DNA of 64,000 bases, from NCBI RefSeq assembly GCF_000375485.1, contig NZ_AQXE01000004.1, positions 40,124 through 104,123 of the forward strand, given 5' to 3'. This stretch comes from Desulfovibrio oxyclinae DSM 11498 (lineage in GTDB: Bacteria > Desulfobacterota > Desulfovibrionia > Desulfovibrionales > Desulfovibrionaceae). The notes below the pieces were generated by a model. That model saw nothing but the letters and a program-made list of their open reading frames with translations. It did no database searches and was not told where the DNA came from. Both the position numbers and the translations under genes were made by a program. Below are positions 61,983 through 64,000 of this stretch, one piece after another. Position 1 is the first letter of the stretch. Each line of letters starts with the position of its first letter.

Positions 61983-62468
61983 GTGGCTGACGAAGAACTC
62001 CCGCAAGAAGAGAAAAAGGGCGGAAAGCTCAAGTGGATCATCATAGTCGTGCTGCTGCTGGCTCTCGGCGCGGGCGGCTACTTTGCCTATATGAAGTTCA
62101 TGGCGCCTGAGGAACCGGCCGCTGAAGAGACCGCTTCCGAGCAGTCCTCGGCCGAAACGCCGCAGGAAGGCATCCTCAAGCCGCTGCCGGTGTTCCTCGT
62201 GAACCTTGCCGATCCGCTTGGCCGTCGCTATCTCAAGCTCGGTGTGGAAGTCGAGGTTCGCGACGAGAAGGTCCTCGAAGAGCTGGAGACCAATCAGGCC
62301 AAAATCAAGGACAGCATGCTGCTGCTTCTTTCCAGCAAGACGTACGGGGAGCTTTCGACCTTGCAGGACAAGATAGAACTGAAGAACCAGATCGCCGACA
62401 GGCTCAATCAGGTACTCGGAAACGGCAGCGTTCTCAGGGTCTACATTACCGAGATGGTGATTCAGTAG
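61983..62468 (+). CDS. fliL: Flagellar basal body protein FliL
   Basis: A 161-residue single-pass membrane protein with a basic Lys-rich start, TM helix at about 18-36 (WIIIVVLLLALGAGGYFAYM), an Ala/Glu linker and a C-terminal FliL domain (PLPVFLVNLADPLGRRYLKL, SMLLLLSSKTYGELST). Supports the stator complex around the basal body. Starts at a GTG at 61983 with AAGGACAGG upstream. Confidence 0.93.
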   Translation: MADEELPQEEKKGGKLKWIIIVVLLLALGAGGYFAYMKFMAPEEPAAEETASEQSSAETPQEGILKPLPVFLVNLADPLGRRYLKLGVEVEVRDEKVLEELETNQAKIKDSMLLLLSSKTYGELSTLQDKIELKNQIADRLNQVLGNGSVLRVYITEMVIQ

Positions 62469-62546
62469 CACGGATCTTGCTTAACCACCTTCGGCGTGTC
62501 GGAAAGCGGACGCGCGAACCTGTACAACATCAAGGAAGGTGTGGAA

Positions 62547-63074
62547 ATGGCTGACGAACAAGATAAGCTTGCCGAAGAATGGGCCGCAGCGCTCAGTGAT
62601 GACTTCGATACCGACGATGACGTCGGTGACGGCGGCGAGGCCGCTGCAAGCGGTGATCAGGCACTGGCCGACGAATGGGCCAGCGCTCTCGCCAGCGAAG
62701 AGCACGATGAAGTGCGCAACGAGAAGGAGCAGGAATACCTCTCCACGCAGGCGCACGACTACAAGTTCACGGACATGACCGGCGAGGCCAAGAGCAGCGC
62801 GGGTGACGGCTCCAAGCGCGATCTGGACTTCATCCTCGACATCCCGCTGGACGTGTCCGCCGAGCTCGGCCGCACCAAGCTGCTCATCAACGAGCTGCTG
62901 CAGCTGGGTCAGGGATCCGTCGTGGAGCTGAACAAGCTGGCCGGCGAGCCGCTGGAAATCTACGTCAACGGCAAGCTGGTGGCGCGCGGCGAGGCCGTGG
63001 TCATCAACGAGAAGTTCGGCATCCGGCTGACGGACATCATCAGCCCCATTGAGCGGGTCAAGCAGCTTGGCTGA
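62547..63074 (+). CDS. fliN: Flagellar motor switch protein FliN
   Basis: A 175-residue protein. The N-terminal 70 residues are acidic and low-complexity (Asp/Glu/Ala, DEWASAL repeated), a linker that is longer than usual. The SpoA/FliN domain follows at about 95-172: LDFILDIPLDVSAELGRTKL, GSVVELNKLAGEPLEIYVNG, RLTDIISPIERV. Part of the C-ring switch. AAGGAAGGTGTGG before the ATG at 62547. Confidence 0.94.
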   Translation: MADEQDKLAEEWAAALSDDFDTDDDVGDGGEAAASGDQALADEWASALASEEHDEVRNEKEQEYLSTQAHDYKFTDMTGEAKSSAGDGSKRDLDFILDIPLDVSAELGRTKLLINELLQLGQGSVVELNKLAGEPLEIYVNGKLVARGEAVVINEKFGIRLTDIISPIERVKQLG

Positions 63075-63075
63075 T

Positions 63076-63450
63076 ATGGGCTCCGCAGCCAACGCCACGG
63101 CGGCGGTAGCCAACGGCACTGCGGCGCAGGGTCCGGTGTTCGATACGGGCCTTTCCGTGCTCAGCACGCTGGGTTGGCTGAGCTTCGTGCTGCTGCTCAT
63201 CTACGCGGCGTACTGGCTGGTGAAGCGTTTCGCCCCCGCCGGGATCGGAACTGGAGGCCGCGGCGACCTGAAGGTGGAAGAGCGGGTGATGCTCGGCAAC
63301 CATCAGACGGTCTGCGTGGTGCGCTACGGCAAGCGCCGTTTTCTGGTGGGCGCAACGGCCCAGCACATCAACATGCTGGCCGATCTGGACAGGAAGAACC
63401 TGAGCGATTTCGAGGAAGCCCTTGCTGAAAGTGTCTCGGAAGACGACTAG
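63076..63450 (+). CDS. fliO: Flagellar biosynthetic protein FliO
   Basis: A 124-residue membrane protein of the export apparatus. A hydrophobic segment near 25-45 (LSTLGWLSFVLLLIYAAYWLV) is followed by the FliO domain: ERVMLGNHQTVCVVRYGKRR and FLVGATAQHINMLADL. The start at the ATG at 63076 is 1 bp past the fliN stop. It overlaps the fliP start. Helps assemble the FliP ring. Confidence 0.9.
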   Translation: MGSAANATAAVANGTAAQGPVFDTGLSVLSTLGWLSFVLLLIYAAYWLVKRFAPAGIGTGGRGDLKVEERVMLGNHQTVCVVRYGKRRFLVGATAQHINMLADLDRKNLSDFEEALAESVSEDD

Positions 63451-64000
63451 CCTCCTCGGGTGGGGCCTTTTGCTTGCGACGGCGGCCTGCGTGCTGCTGC
63501 CGCTGGTGTCGTTTGCCCAGGAACCGAGCATTCCGAGGCTCTCCATGCAGCTCGCGGCCGGACAGGCCGAGCCGAGCGAAGTCTCCGCGCTGCTTGAGAT
63601 ACTGTTTCTGCTCACCGTGCTCAGCATGGCCCCGGCCATTTTGCTGACCATGACCTCGTTCACGCGCATCATTATCGTCTTTCACTTCCTGCGTCAGGCC
63701 ATGGGCACGCAGCAGATGCCGCCCAACCAGGTGCTGGCGAGCCTTGCCATCTTCATGACCTTCGTGATCATGTATCCGGTGGGCAAGGACATGAACAATC
63801 AGGCCCTGCAACCGTATCTGGCCGAGGAGATCACCTTCGACCAGGCGCTTGAGCGGGCGCAGCAGCCGCCGCGTCAGTTCATGTTCAAGCACACGCGGGA
63901 AAAGGATCTTTCGGTTTTCTACTCCATCACCGGAGCGGAGCGGCCGCAGAACAAGGAAGAAGTCTCCACCATTCTGCTGGTGGCGGCCTATACCATCAGC
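63431..64000 (+). CDS. fliP: Flagellar export protein FliP (truncated by window end)
   Basis: Frame open to the end of the window, 190 codons visible. After a signal-like start (SRKTTSLLGWGLLLATAACV) come the FliP hallmarks LLTVLSMAPAILLTMTSFTR, VFHFLRQAMGTQQMPPNQVL and MTFVIMYPVGKDMNNQALQP. The start is the GTG at 63431, or the in-frame TTG at 63422; both are within fliO. Forms the export gate in the membrane. The last quarter is missing. Confidence 0.93.
   Translation, partial: MSRKTTSLLGWGLLLATAACVLLPLVSFAQEPSIPRLSMQLAAGQAEPSEVSALLEILFLLTVLSMAPAILLTMTSFTRIIIVFHFLRQAMGTQQMPPNQVLASLAIFMTFVIMYPVGKDMNNQALQPYLAEEITFDQALERAQQPPRQFMFKHTREKDLSVFYSITGAERPQNKEEVSTILLVAAYTIS

Overview
The window (about 60% G+C) looks like a chromosomal segment of a sulfate-reducing deltaproteobacterium of the Desulfovibrionaceae. 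This rests on gene content and style: a four-subunit 2-oxoacid:ferredoxin oxidoreductase, many small ferredoxin and radical-SAM proteins, a ferredoxin-nitroreductase fusion, a C_GCAxxG_C_C/DUF3795 protein, a DUF4911 protein, QueH-type queuosine synthesis and a flagellar block running fliL-fliN-fliO-fliP. The genus cannot be fixed from the sequence alone. Genes are tightly packed, with many ATGA-type stop/start overlaps. No tRNA, rRNA or CRISPR array was seen.

Layout. 1-2.9 kb (-): proV-proW-proX glycine betaine uptake, with proX cut by the window edge. 2.9-3.6 kb: a long AT-richer gap. 3.6-4.8 kb (+): an FKBP/SlyD-like domain fused to a methyltransferase. 5-6.1 kb (+): ychF. 6.2-9.9 kb (-): queA followed by a vor-type oxidoreductase operon. 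10-13 kb (+): MerR-like coiled-coil protein, lipoprotein, coaBC and an unknown. 13.2-17.5 kb (+): ferredoxin-nitroreductase, DUF429, ChaN-PDZ lipoprotein, small lipoprotein, mutM. 17.8-24.3 kb (+): murJ, a TrmN6-like methyltransferase, C_GCAxxG_C_C/DUF3795, then a four-gene set in which the two ABC halves of an SbcC/Rad50-like ATPase are separate genes with an SbcD/Mre11-like nuclease between them. 24.3-26.2 kb (-): Nif11-like peptide, sirtuin, orphan solute-binding protein. 26.3-28.1 kb (+): ftsE, ftsX, DUF4911.

Two copies of a roughly 400-bp palindrome-bearing repeat, in opposite orientation (28155-28569 and 36843-37242), bracket an 8.3-kb block: NhaC antiporter, cyclophilin, a divergent surface-glycan cluster (two glycosyltransferases; deacetylase and GNAT) and a RCK potassium channel with an altered selectivity filter. 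Then come purD-purE and a LysR regulator (-), an isolated phage head module (portal, Bbp19-like, scaffold-like, 40.4-43.5 kb), hemW, a small membrane protein and queH, a second orphan solute-binding protein, rng and a radical-SAM/winged-helix protein, trmI (+), and an envelope cluster: ATC-hydrolase-like protein, alpha-2-macroglobulin with an intact thioester, and PBP1C (-).

The right end is a motility operon: yggS, motA, two tandem motB genes, fliL, fliN, fliO and the start of fliP. A consensus sigma-28 (FliA) promoter lies just before yggS. The best candidate for an undescribed system is the split Rad50-Mre11 cassette. Other points of interest are the FKBP-methyltransferase fusion, the portal module, the Nif11-like peptide with a GG motif, and the inverted repeat pair.
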